Below, piece after piece: positions 1-12,368 of a stretch of 64,000 nucleotides of DNA (the first letter of the stretch is position 1; each line of letters opens with the position of its first letter). The stretch covers positions 16,819,318 to 16,883,317 of the forward strand of contig CM074188.1 of assembly GCA_037179385.1 (NCBI GenBank), in the 5' to 3' direction. The translations under genes were made by a program, and so were the position numbers. Below the pieces are notes generated by a model, which saw only the letters and a program-made list of their open reading frames with translations, was not told the DNA's origin and searched no databases. This DNA comes from Holothuria scabra (lineage: Eukaryota > Echinodermata > Holothuroidea > Aspidochirotida > Holothuriidae).

Positions 1-1467
1 TTAACTTCTGAACTTTCATTTTAGCACATTCCATTTTCGAAGGATTTTTAACAGAACTTAAAATTTGAGCCCCAAAGGACACTGTATAAAAATGAGTGGT
101 TGTTTTACATGAGGTCATTTGCTCATACTCCACTTATCCAGGCTTCGTTAATTAAACCGGAAATTAATTCAAATCAACGAAGAAGTTGTTTTTATAGAAA
201 CCAGATAAAACGGAGGAACTTCCCTAGGTTTTTTCAGAGTACATAAGAACTCGTTCCCTACAATCCTCAGAGCGAATTTTTCTTATTCCATTTTTGATAT
301 TGTAGTTGGTTTTCTGATATTTCCTTGAATATTTATGTCTCCTTTAAAGAAACTGACAATTTAATTTCCTTTCCAGTATTGGCAGCGTGAGGTTTACCTC
401 GCAGTACCAAAGGGGATCCTCGTGAATTTAATGGTCAAAAATATTTGCATTTTGCATGAACAATACATTGTAAAAATATGTGGTATCTTTACTTACCATG
501 AATTATCCTTCTTAACATTTGGATACTCTCCAACAGTGCTGAATGAATTCTTTGTCGGAAATCGATATCAATAATCAATGCACCTAGTCCAATTTTTTTT
601 TTTTTTTTTTTTTTTACTTTTAACTCTTGTCAGAAAATCTGACGGAAGACGTGGAAAAATTCACTGGCTAACCAGTGCAGATAAATTAATGAACAGTGAG
701 ACATTTTAAGCCTACCACGTGCCCTTCAGTTTATTAAATAATGCAAAAACATATTGAAGAGGGAAGATATCTATATTCAGTTTCCTTTGCGAAGTGGTAT
801 CTTTCAAAAGATGTTAACCAGGAGAAAATAAAAATGTAAAACAAGAGGGCAATCCACGGAGTTGCATATCTCATCGCTAACATGTGCGCAAGTTGGTTAC
901 AGAACTTGAACTATTTATGTGCTAGAAGTTTTATCTGTGCTGTTTTTATGCTACAGCAGAATTTCATTGACAAAAATTACCATACTAAAGCTGCATGCAA
1001 CAAAACTTTGAAATTCCTATTTGAAGTCCATTTGGGAAGCGAGGGGAAAGAATATGGCACAGACCAATCAAGTTCTTGGAACTATAGGCGCATCCCTTAT
1101 TCAAAAACAAAAAACATCATTTGGATATTTAAATTCTGACACCGGATTATAAAAGAACTGGAGAAGGGCTACCCAATCTTTGTAGCGGTTGCCCTTTTAA
1201 TCCAGTAGGCCTATCTAAGATTTTGGAACAAATTTATTTTTAAGATGTTGGTATCCCCTTGAAACTCTCTAAAGAAGTAAAAAAGTAAGACGCTTTCAGG
1301 GACGCTTCAGACAAGTGCGTAATTGTTATTATTCAGGCACTAGCTGTATGAGCGTATTCTCCATTTTGACGCGACGACAAACTTCACGTGTGCCCCGGAG
1401 CTGATATGCGCATCAAGTGCGTCTCAATTAAAAAACTGGGCGTGTGAGCCATATTGAACGCTTGGCG
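1..1467. other. Non-coding stretch, no gene recognised
   Basis: AT-rich sequence without a convincing coding frame. The only clear landmark is a run of about 25 T at 592-616. If gene A (first exon at 14225-14294) is intact, this lies in its first intron or further 3'. Confidence 0.5.
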
Positions 1468-1741
1468 TTAGAAGATTTCCGGCCGACGCACAAACCTTTT
1501 CTGCGTACTGGCCTGTGGCGAATCCTAGCCCGTGGCAAGGAAATTGTCAGGTACGTTTTTTGGCGATGCTTCAAAACCGCCAAGTTTTCAGGGAACTAAT
1601 ATGTAAGATAGGTAGGCCCTATGCCTAACCTAATGTAAGTCACCCACAGTTTCATATCTTGGGTTATTCCTTGCCACGGGCTAGGATTCGCCACAGGCCA
1701 GTACGCAGAAAAGATTAATGCGTCGGCCGAAAATCTTCTAA
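1468..1741. repeat. Inverted repeat with 75-nt arms (hairpin/MITE-like)
   Basis: The left arm (1468-1542) is repeated in reverse complement at 1667-1741 with only a few mismatches, around a spacer of about 125 bp. Both arms contain the stretch CTGCGTACTGGCCTGTGGCG in opposite orientation, and the outer ends are TTAGAAGAT / ATCTTCTAA. The shape is that of a small non-autonomous foldback element. No target-site duplication could be settled. Confidence 0.7.
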
Positions 1742-2619
1742 AGTAAGTTCCTCGGTAACTGTTCTTTGGGTACACCTTGACATAAAGTGAATGATTTCCC
1801 TACTAAATTATGTCCATAAATACCGACATACGACGTTTTGAATTCCCAATTACAGGCCAGGCTCAGCCCATTTTAAATTCGAAATAATGCGAAAAAACGT
1901 ATGTGAACGCGTCTCAAAAATGGTGACGTCATTGGAGGCAGGGTTAGCAACACTGTACCAGAGAGCTCACAATCATCGAATCATGTGCATGGTAACGCGT
2001 GTAAGCGCATACATAATTGCAAACACCGGTGCTACAATAGCAGTGAGCGTGGCCACTGACATTGTGAATTGTGCATTGTACGGTTTCTGCTTAGTATTAG
2101 CATCTTCACCAAACAGCTCATACAGTAAAGACGCGCTCGTAGTGGGGATGCGCTTGTTGTGGTCTGTCCATACATGTTCATAGCTGTTCTTTATATCGCC
2201 CGAACCGCGTCTTTCTTGCACAAAAACAGAACTATTTTTACCCGCGCGCATATGCACGCGAACATTTTGGCCAATGATTTGCTAAGAATCCCCACCATGG
2301 TCGGCGCCTTTCGCTCTGTATGTTGGACTCTTTATTGTGATGCAATCGTTTTCATGAGGTTGCTAGGATAAGATAACTTTACCGAGCGTTACATTAGTTC
2401 CACATCTAGATGCGCGCCGTAGGGCGGGGTTTGTGCCGCCAATTGCGTCATAAAAGTCAGGTTAGCTGTTGCGGCATTTTTCGAAATTGAATTTCGAACT
2501 CAGTTTTCCTTCGAATATCATTTATGCCGAATTGTACGGGTTTTTAATGGGGTGTGAGATGATATTTGTACAATTCTGTATCAAACCTTGCAATACACAA
2601 AAGTTTTTATGGCCGTGTC

Positions 2620-3300
2620 ACGCCCTCTTTAACCTTTGACAATCTGTAAGGTGAACTATGTCCTTGGTCGCTATGACAACCACACATATCGGTACAACTT
2701 ATCATGCCTAGACTATTACACTTAAACTTTCAGACTTGTGGGATGCTTCCGTTAAGAGTTAAAGTGAATACAAAAAAGTATTTGACCCCCTGTCACGTGA
2801 CCTTTGACCTTGGTTGCCATAGAAAGTACATATTTTGGTAGAACTAGTCTACCCTATTATACTTGTGAAGTTTCATGTAAAATGAAGGTTTCCTTTTGAA
2901 GTTTAAGTACAAAATAGTAAAGAAAAGTGGTTTTTTGCAAAATGTGACCTGTGACCTCTGATCTTTGACCTTTACTTCCGAGGGTCTGGGAGACATAAGT
3001 TCCCACCCTGGGGTACCCACCTACCAATTTTGAAAAGAATCGGTCCAGCCCACTAGGAGGAGTTTAAAAGACAAAAACGTTGTTTAACGAACAAATTATC
3101 ACTTGAAAATTTTTTGTTCCATTCTACCACTTGACCTTTGACCTCTGTTGCTATGGCAACCACATATTTTGGTAGGTCTAGATGCAATCATTATATGTGT
3201 GAAGTTTCGTGTCAGGAGGGCTTTTACTTTTGGAAATATAGCAGAAATGTCGATTTCACTAAATTTGACCTTTGACCCGTAACCTTTGACCTTCACTTCC
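2620..3300. repeat. Diverged tandem repeat with TGACCTTTGACC motifs
   Basis: Roughly 170-200 bp units recur here. Each carries TGACCTTTGACC or a close variant (exact at 2798-2809, 3132-3143 and 3266-3277) followed by a variant of TTGCTATGGCAACCA and by TTTTGGTAG plus a degenerate tail. The motif is a direct repeat of the nuclear-receptor half site AGGTCA spaced by one base on the minus strand. The block ends in a CA microsatellite. It is most likely a transposon-derived repeat; any regulatory role is speculation. Confidence 0.6.
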
Positions 3301-3402
3301 GGTTGTGTATTAAAATGCAATTGTTCCACCTAAGGTACCATCCTACCAAGTTTGAAGAAAACCGGCCCAGCCGTTTACAAGATATTAGGAAAACAAAATT
3401 GG

Positions 3403-3468
3403 ACACACACACACACCTACGCACACACACACACGCACCCACCAACACAGACACACACACACACAGAC
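3403..3468. repeat. (CA)n microsatellite
   Basis: Interrupted ACACAC runs, continuous with the repeat block to the left. Confidence 0.85.
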
Positions 3469-3835
3469 AGGTTTTGACCCCTCTCTCAGCCCTGGACCTT
3501 CAGTCACCCCGGGGTACCTCACTATGGGTTAGATCTCGAGCCTAGTAACCTGGGAAAATTTACCGTTACCATGGTAACCATTGCGATTTTTGCTGGCATT
3601 GCCATATATAGCCCCATAGGCAAAGTGACTACAATATCTCATCCTCCTCACGGAGCGATGAGATAATAATTAAATATACTGTCATTCTGAATTGTTATGT
3701 TTATCAATTGTATGGTATATCTTGGAGCAACAACAGTAGAAAACTAAGGCTAATAGTTGTGAGGTTATTAATATCGGCTAACGTATAAATATGTAACGTG
3801 ATGTGTTTTTATTGAACCGTTAAGATACCTCTACC

Positions 3836-5355
3836 CAGTGCTGTAATCGAGTCACTGAACTGATGTCGAGTCACGAGTCACCTTGAGCTACAAGGTGTCG
3901 AGTCGAGTCATGTCGAGTCTTCCCTCAGCTTGAGTTGAGTCACTTCGAGTCTTTGGAAAGCTTGGTCGCCTCGAGTCACAAAGTGCCCAGTCACGAGTCA
4001 TGTCGAGTCTTCAGCAGTTCTGTTCCAGTCTTTTGCTGACTGACTGCACACTTTTGATGGAGGAGGGGGTATAGGCGTACAATTTTCTATGAGGGGGCAA
4101 GAGCATGTTTGCCCGAATGTCACTGTTTATCATGCTTTGCCTATGTTTTGTCCAAATAGGCTAACTTCTTTTACCCAGAATTGGGAGGACGAGTGCCCCC
4201 TGTAACCCCCGCCTTGTACGCCTATGGAGGAGGGTGAGGGTTACGAAGTTGACTGATGTCCACTCCTGTACTCTCAAATGGAATTTGACTTCACAACCCT
4301 AAGGTGAAGATTGGAACACACACATTATCTGTAAGTTAGTACTATATTAACCTTTACACATTGCGCACTGACATAATTCATCTAATAGTATGTTTGTCAT
4401 ACAAGAACTCTCAGATATAATCAAGTGCCTATTAAACGCCTTCACTACACTATCAAGCCTTCATTGAGTCTCAAGCCATACATTTAAAACACAAACTAGG
4501 CAGTATATGCTTCCGTACATAACCTCATCATATAGACCTACGATACACCCTATTAATTAATCTTGCTGCGAAAATATAAACACCATTGCTACCCGTTACA
4601 CGACACTAAGGCCCCAATATTACGTTCACAAGTGATAATTATAATAGGCCCGACTGTGATTCATCAGCAGCCACAGGTCACACAGGTGTTCCCGTAAACA
4701 AACTGAATTCGTAAATCTAAATCCTCGATACCAATAACAGATATTACCAACTAAAGAGGACTACGTGGAAATGAGATTTTGTTCGTCACATCTTCAGCTA
4801 CTTCAATTCAAAATACTACACACTAGTACAGAGGCGAGGGAAATCAGTCATCTATCTGTGGACCGTAGTATACTAGGCTAGGCACTAAGGTCTAGGGAAA
4901 TCTTAATGTTTACATTGGCACGGTACCTAGTACTACTACATATACAGGGCACTCAGCTTCGAGAAGTTTGTTGTACGAGTTATCCCGTGAAATTAACGGC
5001 GCTACACATGTTAAGCAGAGCTGTATGTTAGGATCACCTATATACAGACAGAAGCGCATAATGGATAAACCAGTAATGAACCGCCGTTGGTTTGCGTCTG
5101 ATGATGAAAACAAATTTTAGTTTTTGTTTTATTAACTCAGGTGTGACTCGAGTCATTGTGGACAAAAACTCTAGCCAAGTCGAGTCATTCACTTCTGTGA
5201 CTCGAGTCATGTTGAGTCTTTCAAATTTTATTTTTTGGTTACTCGAGTCACGTCGAGTCTTTGACAAGTGGATACCCGAGTCGAGTCGAGTCCCGTGAGT
5301 TTGGGATTCGAGTCAGACCCGAGTCAGATCTTTGACTCGAGTCATTACAACACTG
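3836..5355. mobile_element. Non-autonomous hAT-type element with GAGTC-rich ends
   Basis: The element starts CAGTGCTGTAATCGAGTCAC. Its right end, read on the minus strand, starts CAGTGTTGTAATGACTCGAG, giving matching terminal inverted repeats. It is flanked by a perfect 8-bp duplication CCTCTACC (3828-3835 and 5356-5363), as expected for hAT insertion. Both subterminal regions (about 3846-4010 and 5150-5350) are packed with degenerate GAGTCA/CGAGTC subrepeats, the kind of array hAT transposases bind. No transposase frame is visible inside the 1,520 bp, so it would need a transposase supplied in trans. Confidence 0.85.
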
Positions 5356-5564
5356 CCTCTACCTTGCAAATAGTTGGTAAGCCAGTTATATTTAAGAAGG
5401 CAGGGAGAACTATGAACGGAAATAAAAATGTAAACACTGTTGCTATATTCTAAACTTTGTTCATTTAAAAGGGTAAATAGCACCTAAACGATAGCCTGCT
5501 AATTCAATCATGGCTCCTTCACGAATAAAAACAATGTTTACTTCATTTTCCATTCTTATTACAG

Positions 5565-5780
5565 GCATTGGGAGTTATGTTCAAAACTATCTCCAGCAGT
5601 ACTTATGAGGAAGAAGGGATTAATTATTTTGAGGATTCCCTACAAATTTGGATTGTGTCGACTTCATTTATTGCCTTACTTTTTGTCAGTCACTTAGCGC
5701 AATCGCAGTGTAAAGGTCAATATTTTAATGAACTGAAAAGATCATCTAGAATACCGTCAAAGGTGCATTGTAGTATTTGA
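5565..5780 (+). CDS. Possible terminal exon, function unknown
   Basis: A pyrimidine-rich stretch ending in TTATTACAG at 5564 could be a splice acceptor. It is followed by an open frame to a TGA at 5778-5780 and an AATAAA signal at 5809-5814. The frame includes a hydrophobic run (IWIVSTSFIALLFVSHL) that could be a membrane helix. I do not recognise a family and see no upstream exons. It may be chance. Confidence 0.18.
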   Translation, partial: ALGVMFKTISSSTYEEEGINYFEDSLQIWIVSTSFIALLFVSHLAQSQCKGQYFNELKRSSRIPSKVHCSI

Positions 5781-6461
5781 AGCATTTCACGTGCTCGTGG
5801 TCTATATAAATAAAAGCATATATTAAATAGTACTGGGATCAATTGTTAAACGTGTATATGACCAATACCGTCTCATAAATTACGAATATATCACCATAAA
5901 ATACCCCCTTCTTTAAACATCCAAAATTCAATACAGTGATCAAATCTCTTGGGGTGGTTGCCGACGATTGTAAATACTGCAAACTGACAACTCCATATTA
6001 CTGTTTTAAGGGTCTGTGGCCGTTATTTGAACTTAATAATGTGAGGTTTGTGTTGCAAGAAATAGTTCCCGTTCCCGCTCTATGAAATTGCCCTTATGTT
6101 AATCGTTTTCTCGAGTGGCGACGAGAAAAGTGGTACAATATTGCAAAAAGGAACTATAGTTAATCTATCGACTAGACCAATGGATGTGACTTGAACGGCA
6201 TATTCTAGTAGCTTCTAATTAGAGTGTTGTTTTAAAAGATATTCCAGACCCTGTAGCTATACCTTCTACCTAAACCAGCATATCATATTTTACAAATTGC
6301 TTTAAAAAGAAAAAAGAACACCTCCATTTCTCAACCAGGTTACAGAATGTAATATAAAGTGGGTACATTGCTTCAGATTCCTTTCGTTTTTCTTTATCAT
6401 TGAATTTCCTGTTTATCCTTGAAATATCATACTATTGGACTATTGAGATTTTTTCCTGTAG

Positions 6462-6604
6462 ATTCAGACGAACCCTACGATACAGTTAGGGTACAGCAAA
6501 CATTGGGGCTAAATAATCTTGTCAGCAGCATCAATATCATTAAAAAAATGAAACGCAATGTCAAATTAATGTGCCGCGAATACTTCACAGATCCCCCACA
6601 CTAA
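6462..6604 (+). CDS. Possible terminal exon, function unknown
   Basis: A good acceptor-like tract (TTTTTTCCTGTAG, ending 6461) precedes a 47-residue open frame beginning near DSDEPYDTVRVQ and ending in TAA at 6602-6604. It is hydrophilic, like a cytoplasmic tail. No homology is recognised. It cannot be in one transcript after the candidate exon ending at 5780, because that one ends in a stop. Confidence 0.15.
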
Positions 6605-9600
6605 AGTTGATATCTTCTGAAAGTTTAATGCTATTGAGATGCAGTTTTTACTCCTGACTAGCAAAATGTTTTTGCACATTTTGAAGTCAGTTAGTTTTGT
6701 CTTCAGAGTATCTCTTTATCTTAAATACTTAAGCTAAATGTTTAACGCTAAACGCCAGGCTGACGAGGAAACGAGTTGCCTTGTTGAGTATCTGAGATTT
6801 TCCTTCCAATCTAATGATGAAAATGTACTATACTTTGAAATGAGTTCATCGGGACTTGGCTAGTATTCCGACAGTTTTTAAAAATGATTAGTAGAGTACT
6901 GGACATAGGCGGAGGAAGCGGGAAGGTGGGCATGCCCCCAATATCTCTTTTATAAGATTTTGGGGGGCATGCCCCCTCCCGATAACTGAATGTCGCAAAA
7001 TAAGTTTTAAGTTGCTTTTATTACATTTTGGCTATTCTTTGGCTCAATTATTACTTTTCAGAGTGCAAAAATTGAAACCCTTTCCGGGGGATTCGCCCCT
7101 GGACCCCCACATTAACGATAACCTGTAGGAGAGTTTACTTTAACCCTTTAAACAGTTAAAACAAAACTTTTTGTAATCTTTCTTTTTCAAATTATTTTTC
7201 ATCTCTTCACATCAGGGCCTTTTTAACAGACTGAGTGAGAGGCATGTTCCCAGTCCCCTTATCGGCCCCACTGACACACATTTGCCACAGCAATAATGTC
7301 CTTCTTAGGATTACTAGAAATACCTATACAAAGGTACTTTTCTTTCCTTTGAGTCCCCTAAAAAGCCTTAAATTTCAGAACTTTTGGGGTCCTGTTGCGG
7401 GCCCCGAACCACCGCATATTGTTTCGGGATTTTAAATAATACTTCCTTTTGATAAAATGTCCCGAAACACTTTGGATGTCTAAAAAATTCCCGTGTCAGA
7501 TTATCAATCACATGTCAATTTTATGTAGCTCTTTCATCTTAGCTTTGCCTCACAAAACCTACTGTAAAGTATGTTCTCCTTAATCTTAATGCAATAGTAC
7601 TTTTCGATTCCATCCTCGACCCTTACCTCACCCCACTCCTGAATTAAATTCATAGTTTAGAACCCTTAATTTGAATTGGATTTTCAATCATTTTGGAGCC
7701 TGTCAAATTACTAAAGCCGTTGAGCTTCCGGGACTTCTCCCCCTGGACTCCTACTGGGGTTTTTTCGCCCAACCCACCATGGACCCTTAAGCGGGCCCCT
7801 GGACCCCACGCCGATGGGGTTTTGCACTTCACGCAAAACCGGACGCCTTACTGCGTCACCATCATGTCGACTGCCGAAAACTTGTGGTCCCTGAATAAAA
7901 ATCATCTTTCGCCCCCTATACTGGAGGACACTCTTCCAATCCATCAAAACGTTAAAAGACAAGTTATGCTATACGGGGGTCTACAATGAAGGCCTTTCGA
8001 AATTTTCAAGGTTATGGAAAGGGTAAGACAGGATTATCTGAAGTCGAGTGAAAGAAAATATATCAAAATACAACAAATATACCATTTCTTTTTTGGTACA
8101 CAAGTTTTAGTGGAAGTCCTGTCAGCGTTCCTTGGAGCCATTTAATTTTATGGAACGGCAGTCAAACCAAAACTAGGAGGCAATGGTCACTGGTTTAGAT
8201 AACTAATCAACCTTAACTGTTCATTCATTCATTTGATTTTTACAATACATAGCAACAATTTCAACAATCTACAGAAATAGAGATGGAACATTACACGGCG
8301 TCAGCTTGTGAAAGGAAGCATAAAATATCCAGAATAGGAAAAAGGGAAGAGGGGACAAAAAGAAAGGAACGAAAATACTTCAATCTGAAAAATTACATTG
8401 GGACCATGGGCGGCGATCAGTGGGACGGAAGGGGATATATCCCCATGAAATTGGATGGGTGATATCGCCCCCCCCCCTCCCACGTGAAAACAAACCTTTA
8501 GATTCGAAAACAATGTAAGAAGTCATGTATGCTATTATCAAAAATTCTTTAAAAAAACTGAAAACTAAGAGATTACAAAAATCATCGTTTCAAAATGTAA
8601 CATAAAACCGTTTCTCTAAAATTAGAAGGAAACGTATTAATGTGGCTTGACAGTTCTGTACACCCTCCCTTGGAGTAACTGAAACATGAACATACAACTC
8701 ATACAGAACAGGACCCTTAATCACCTATCACCTTCAAAAGTGATCCGGGATCCTAACTGGCCAAACAAAATCCGAACAAAGAATACAATCGACACTATAC
8801 AATGGCAACAGCCAATCAAGAAACACCTTGTTAAACAGTGGGTATCTACCCGGAAAAAGAAGGTAAATACGGTATCATTTCTTACATAAATATTCTGATA
8901 GGTTAAGTTTTACATGCAGTGGAAGAATATGTAATATTTAAATGCCATTAAAATTGCAAAATACTTTTTATATAATTGCCCGACAAGCCGTAACTTTTTT
9001 CTGAAAGATTTAATTCTGTTACAACTTGGTTTTCTGCTTCTCCAAGTGAACTTTGTGCAGTTTAAGCTCCACACGGTGTTTGCAGTGATCTCTACCTTTA
9101 AAATCTTTGTTGCTATTTTTATTCCTTTCGGTTCAGTTTTATCGACTTTCTCTCAGTCACATTCAAAAAAAATATTAGAAATTTTTTAATTTAGAAAATG
9201 ACTGATGATAATAAACAATTAATAAAATATTCAGGCCATCATTAAGAACTTTAATTCATAATACGACTCACTGATGTTAATAAGCAATTACCTAATATTC
9301 AGGCCTTTGTGTAGAAAACTAAAAGAGACGTGATTTCGAACAGTGTATTCAAAAATATAAATTGATTCATTGTACAACTGTAACTAGAGCCCGAGAAGTG
9401 TCGACAAGAAACTTGAAATGCTCTGATATGCACCGATGTCTTGATATAAAAAATAAAATTACAGTGGAAAGACATACAATTTAAAGACATCAATGATACT
9501 TAAAAGAAGGGTTTAAGGTCATGTCAAGTTGTGATATATGAAGGGGTACGTATTAGTAAGCATTTTGAGGAAGTTTACATTGAAATTCGATTTACGGTTC

Positions 9601-9770
9601 TCAAGATATGAGCAAGTAAAGTCGTTACATTTTCAACAAACAGTGAACTTGAAGCAAGCACATATGACATCATATCTACACATTTTTTGACAGTCTTTTG
9701 CTTTTCTTTAAACTTCACAGCCTATTTTCTCGTCAACAGTTGTATTTTATAAAAATGTGATTTCATAAGT
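6605..9770. other. Non-coding stretch with repeat fragments
   Basis: No gene recognised. It contains an inverted GGGGCATGCCCCC segment (about 6927-6975) and CCCC/GGGG-rich repeat debris around 7080-7100, 7380-7420 and 7725-7830, resembling 33660-33840. It also contains a dispersed repeat at 8771-8854 shared with 51543-51630. The sequence at 9640-9690 resembles 59800-59845 between genes B and C. Confidence 0.5.
8771..8854. repeat. Dispersed repeat, copy 1
   Basis: CGAACAAAGAATACAAT through ATCTACCCGG is found again at 51543-51630 in the same orientation with few differences, including a shared AATGGCAACAGCCAATCAAG. No coding capacity. It is an interspersed-repeat fragment of unknown class. 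Confidence 0.65.
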
Positions 9771-12368
9771 CAGGGGCGTAGCCAGGATTTTCTTGTGGGG
9801 GGGGCAAAGTCGACTTATCGTCCCCAATCTTGACCGACAGGACTATCTAAGCGGAGCGCCACCATCGGTTGGCGCGGAGCGTACAAGAAAATTTTTGGTT
9901 TTAGAAACCCCTCAGATGGCAGGAAACGGCACTTCCCGAGTGTTTCATGCTGCATGTTCCCAGCCTGGATCTCATTTCTGATATTTCTCAATTAATGTAA
10001 AAAAAAAAAATCAATCTATGTGTTAATAAATGTTTCTAAGCGGAGCTCTACCATCGATTGGCGCGGAGCGTACCAGGAAATTTTTGACTTTACAAACCCC
10101 TCAGATGGCCGGAAACGGCACTTCCCGAGTGTTCTAAGCAAGAATATGTTCAGCCCAACTTCGAAATTCTCCCCGCTTCTTAATTGGAGCACTTGACAAA
10201 TATTGAGGGGCTGAACATACCTTTAGCCCAAACTTTTTCATTTTTCATCGCCGCCACTGGGGTGCCGCATTTTCTTGAGGGAGCGAAGCGCCCAAGTGAG
10301 GAGCCGAGCGACCGAACCGGGAGAGGGTGTGGTTCTCCCCCTCCCGCCCCAAGGAGATTTTGCAATTTTACATAAAAATTGAGCGATCTGGTGAACACCT
10401 TAGTTGGAATTTTTGGACATTTTCAATCTTGTATCAATGTTTTCCTTATTCCCTCGAGAGTTAGCAGGGTTAGTGTGTGACTGTAAGAGGGTTACTCGGT
10501 ACGAGTCAATGGGGCCCTAGGGAATTGTGTCGCACTGGAACAAAACTCCATTTAAATAAAAAAAAATAATAAAAATAAAAAAATTAGGTATGAGCGGGAC
10601 TAAGTGCCAACCCCCTGACCAGGGGCCTCTCTCCCTGGGTGTCACCTTCCCCTTTTGGAATGTTTTGCTGTCTCGAAGAGCTTGGATGCAATGTGGTGCT
10701 ATATTTTGTTCTTTTTATACTAGATTCCAGTGTTCTCCACAGGGGGTTTTAGAGGACCGACACGTCCTCCTAGTGAAATTGACCGCCCCTCCAAAATAGT
10801 TGCCCCTCTCCAAAAAATGCAGCTTCCATTTCTAGTTCATTGCTTCATTACACATATACAAGTCATAACTGGAAAAATGTGACTTCCCTCCAGGCTTGGC
10901 GCCAGGAATTTGCCCGACGAAGGGCCACTCTCCGAACGGGGTGAGGGCAGGATCTCTAGCGACCCAAGCCCCGACAGCCAGGATGCCGTCGATGAGTTGT
11001 TGAGGGAGGTTTGAAGAAAACCTGTGCACTATACCTGCCATTTCGAGCCATATACGACATCAAATTTGTATATGCTAGAGGAAGATATTTCCGCACTGAT
11101 TTAACCGTGGAAAAGGGGGCAAAAATTTTTTGGGTTAGTACACTAAAAAGAATCTGTACTTATTTAAATCTTAAATAGGTCAATAAATTGTCTCGGCATT
11201 TGGGCCCTATCGGACACAAATTATATTGTACTTTCTTCTTCGAGTCCGTACCGCACGACTGACACAAGAGATAATTAACTAAGTTTAGCGAAATTCCCGA
11301 CATGAACATTAAACCATTTGATCTACTTATTAATTTACATGAAAAGATGGGAAGGGTTTGTACTTTATTAGCTCTAGGTAACGGAACTGAGGAAGAGTGT
11401 GCAAAGCGTACCGAACATTTTGGGTTTTATCGCAGAAATAACTCTTGTGAAAGCCAATGTGAAAGCCAAACTAAACCGACCATGAGAAGGCGACAGATTA
11501 TCCCCGACAGGGGGCGGGCCATGCCAGCGACCACAAGTTCCGACAGCCCCTATGTCGAGAGGGTGGTATGAAGGAGCCTAACTATCCCATGTCATTGCAG
11601 CCTTGGGCACATTTTGCACAATGTTACGTAATATTTTAAAAGCCGAGTTAATGTTCTTTTGGGTCTGAACCGTGAAATTGCAAAGCGCGCGAAATTTTTT
11701 GGTGGGCTTACAAAAATAACATAGCCTATGTAATCATTAAGAACAAAAAGAAAAAAAAATAGAAACTGTAGGGGTTGTACTTGTAGACCGTATCGGGGAT
11801 AACATACATTGTGTCGAAACCACCTGGAATACCCGATAAAATAGCCAAACTATGCTCCGTGAGTGGCTCACCATCTGACCTATCGCATGACACACACAAG
11901 AGAACAGCAACTAGGCTTTGTGATATGGGATAAAATTTACGACCTCTGCATAACCTGTGTACTCTGCCTACCAGTTACTTGGTAAGGTTGAGAGGACTTA
12001 CACTTTCTAGATATGTGGAATGGAAGTATTGAAAAAACTGGAGTGAATCTACAAAAAATTTGGGGTTCTTTTTAGGGAAATTGTCCCTTGAGAGCAAAAA
12101 ACAGGTAAACCATCGGGGAGACTAGTCGCCGTCGGGGACTGCATACTTTATCGTAACGACTAAGAGCCCCGATCCACCCCCCTCCGGAAAACTAAAAAAA
12201 TGCCCCCGATTCTCTCCCTCCTCTTGCCGTTTATTTTTTTTATTTTTTTTTTTATTATTTTTTGGCTCCCCTTCATTTTTTCAACATCGCCCATCGCGTC
12301 CCCAAAATTTCTGTGGGGGGGGGGGCACTCTTCCCCCTGCCCCCCCCCCCCCGCTGGCTCCGCTAGTG
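9771..12368. mobile_element. hAT-type element with perfect 8-bp target duplication
   Basis: The left end is CAGGGGCGTAGCCAGGATTT. The right end, on the minus strand, is CACTAGCGGAGCCAGCGGGG. The element is bordered by TCATAAGT on both sides (9763-9770 and 12369-12376), an exact 8-bp duplication. Inside, a segment of about 100 bp beginning GCGGAGCGCCACCATCG is present twice (about 9852-9950 and 10037-10135) and again inside the element at 55345. No transposase frame was recognised in the 2,598 bp, so it appears non-autonomous or decayed. Confidence 0.85.
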
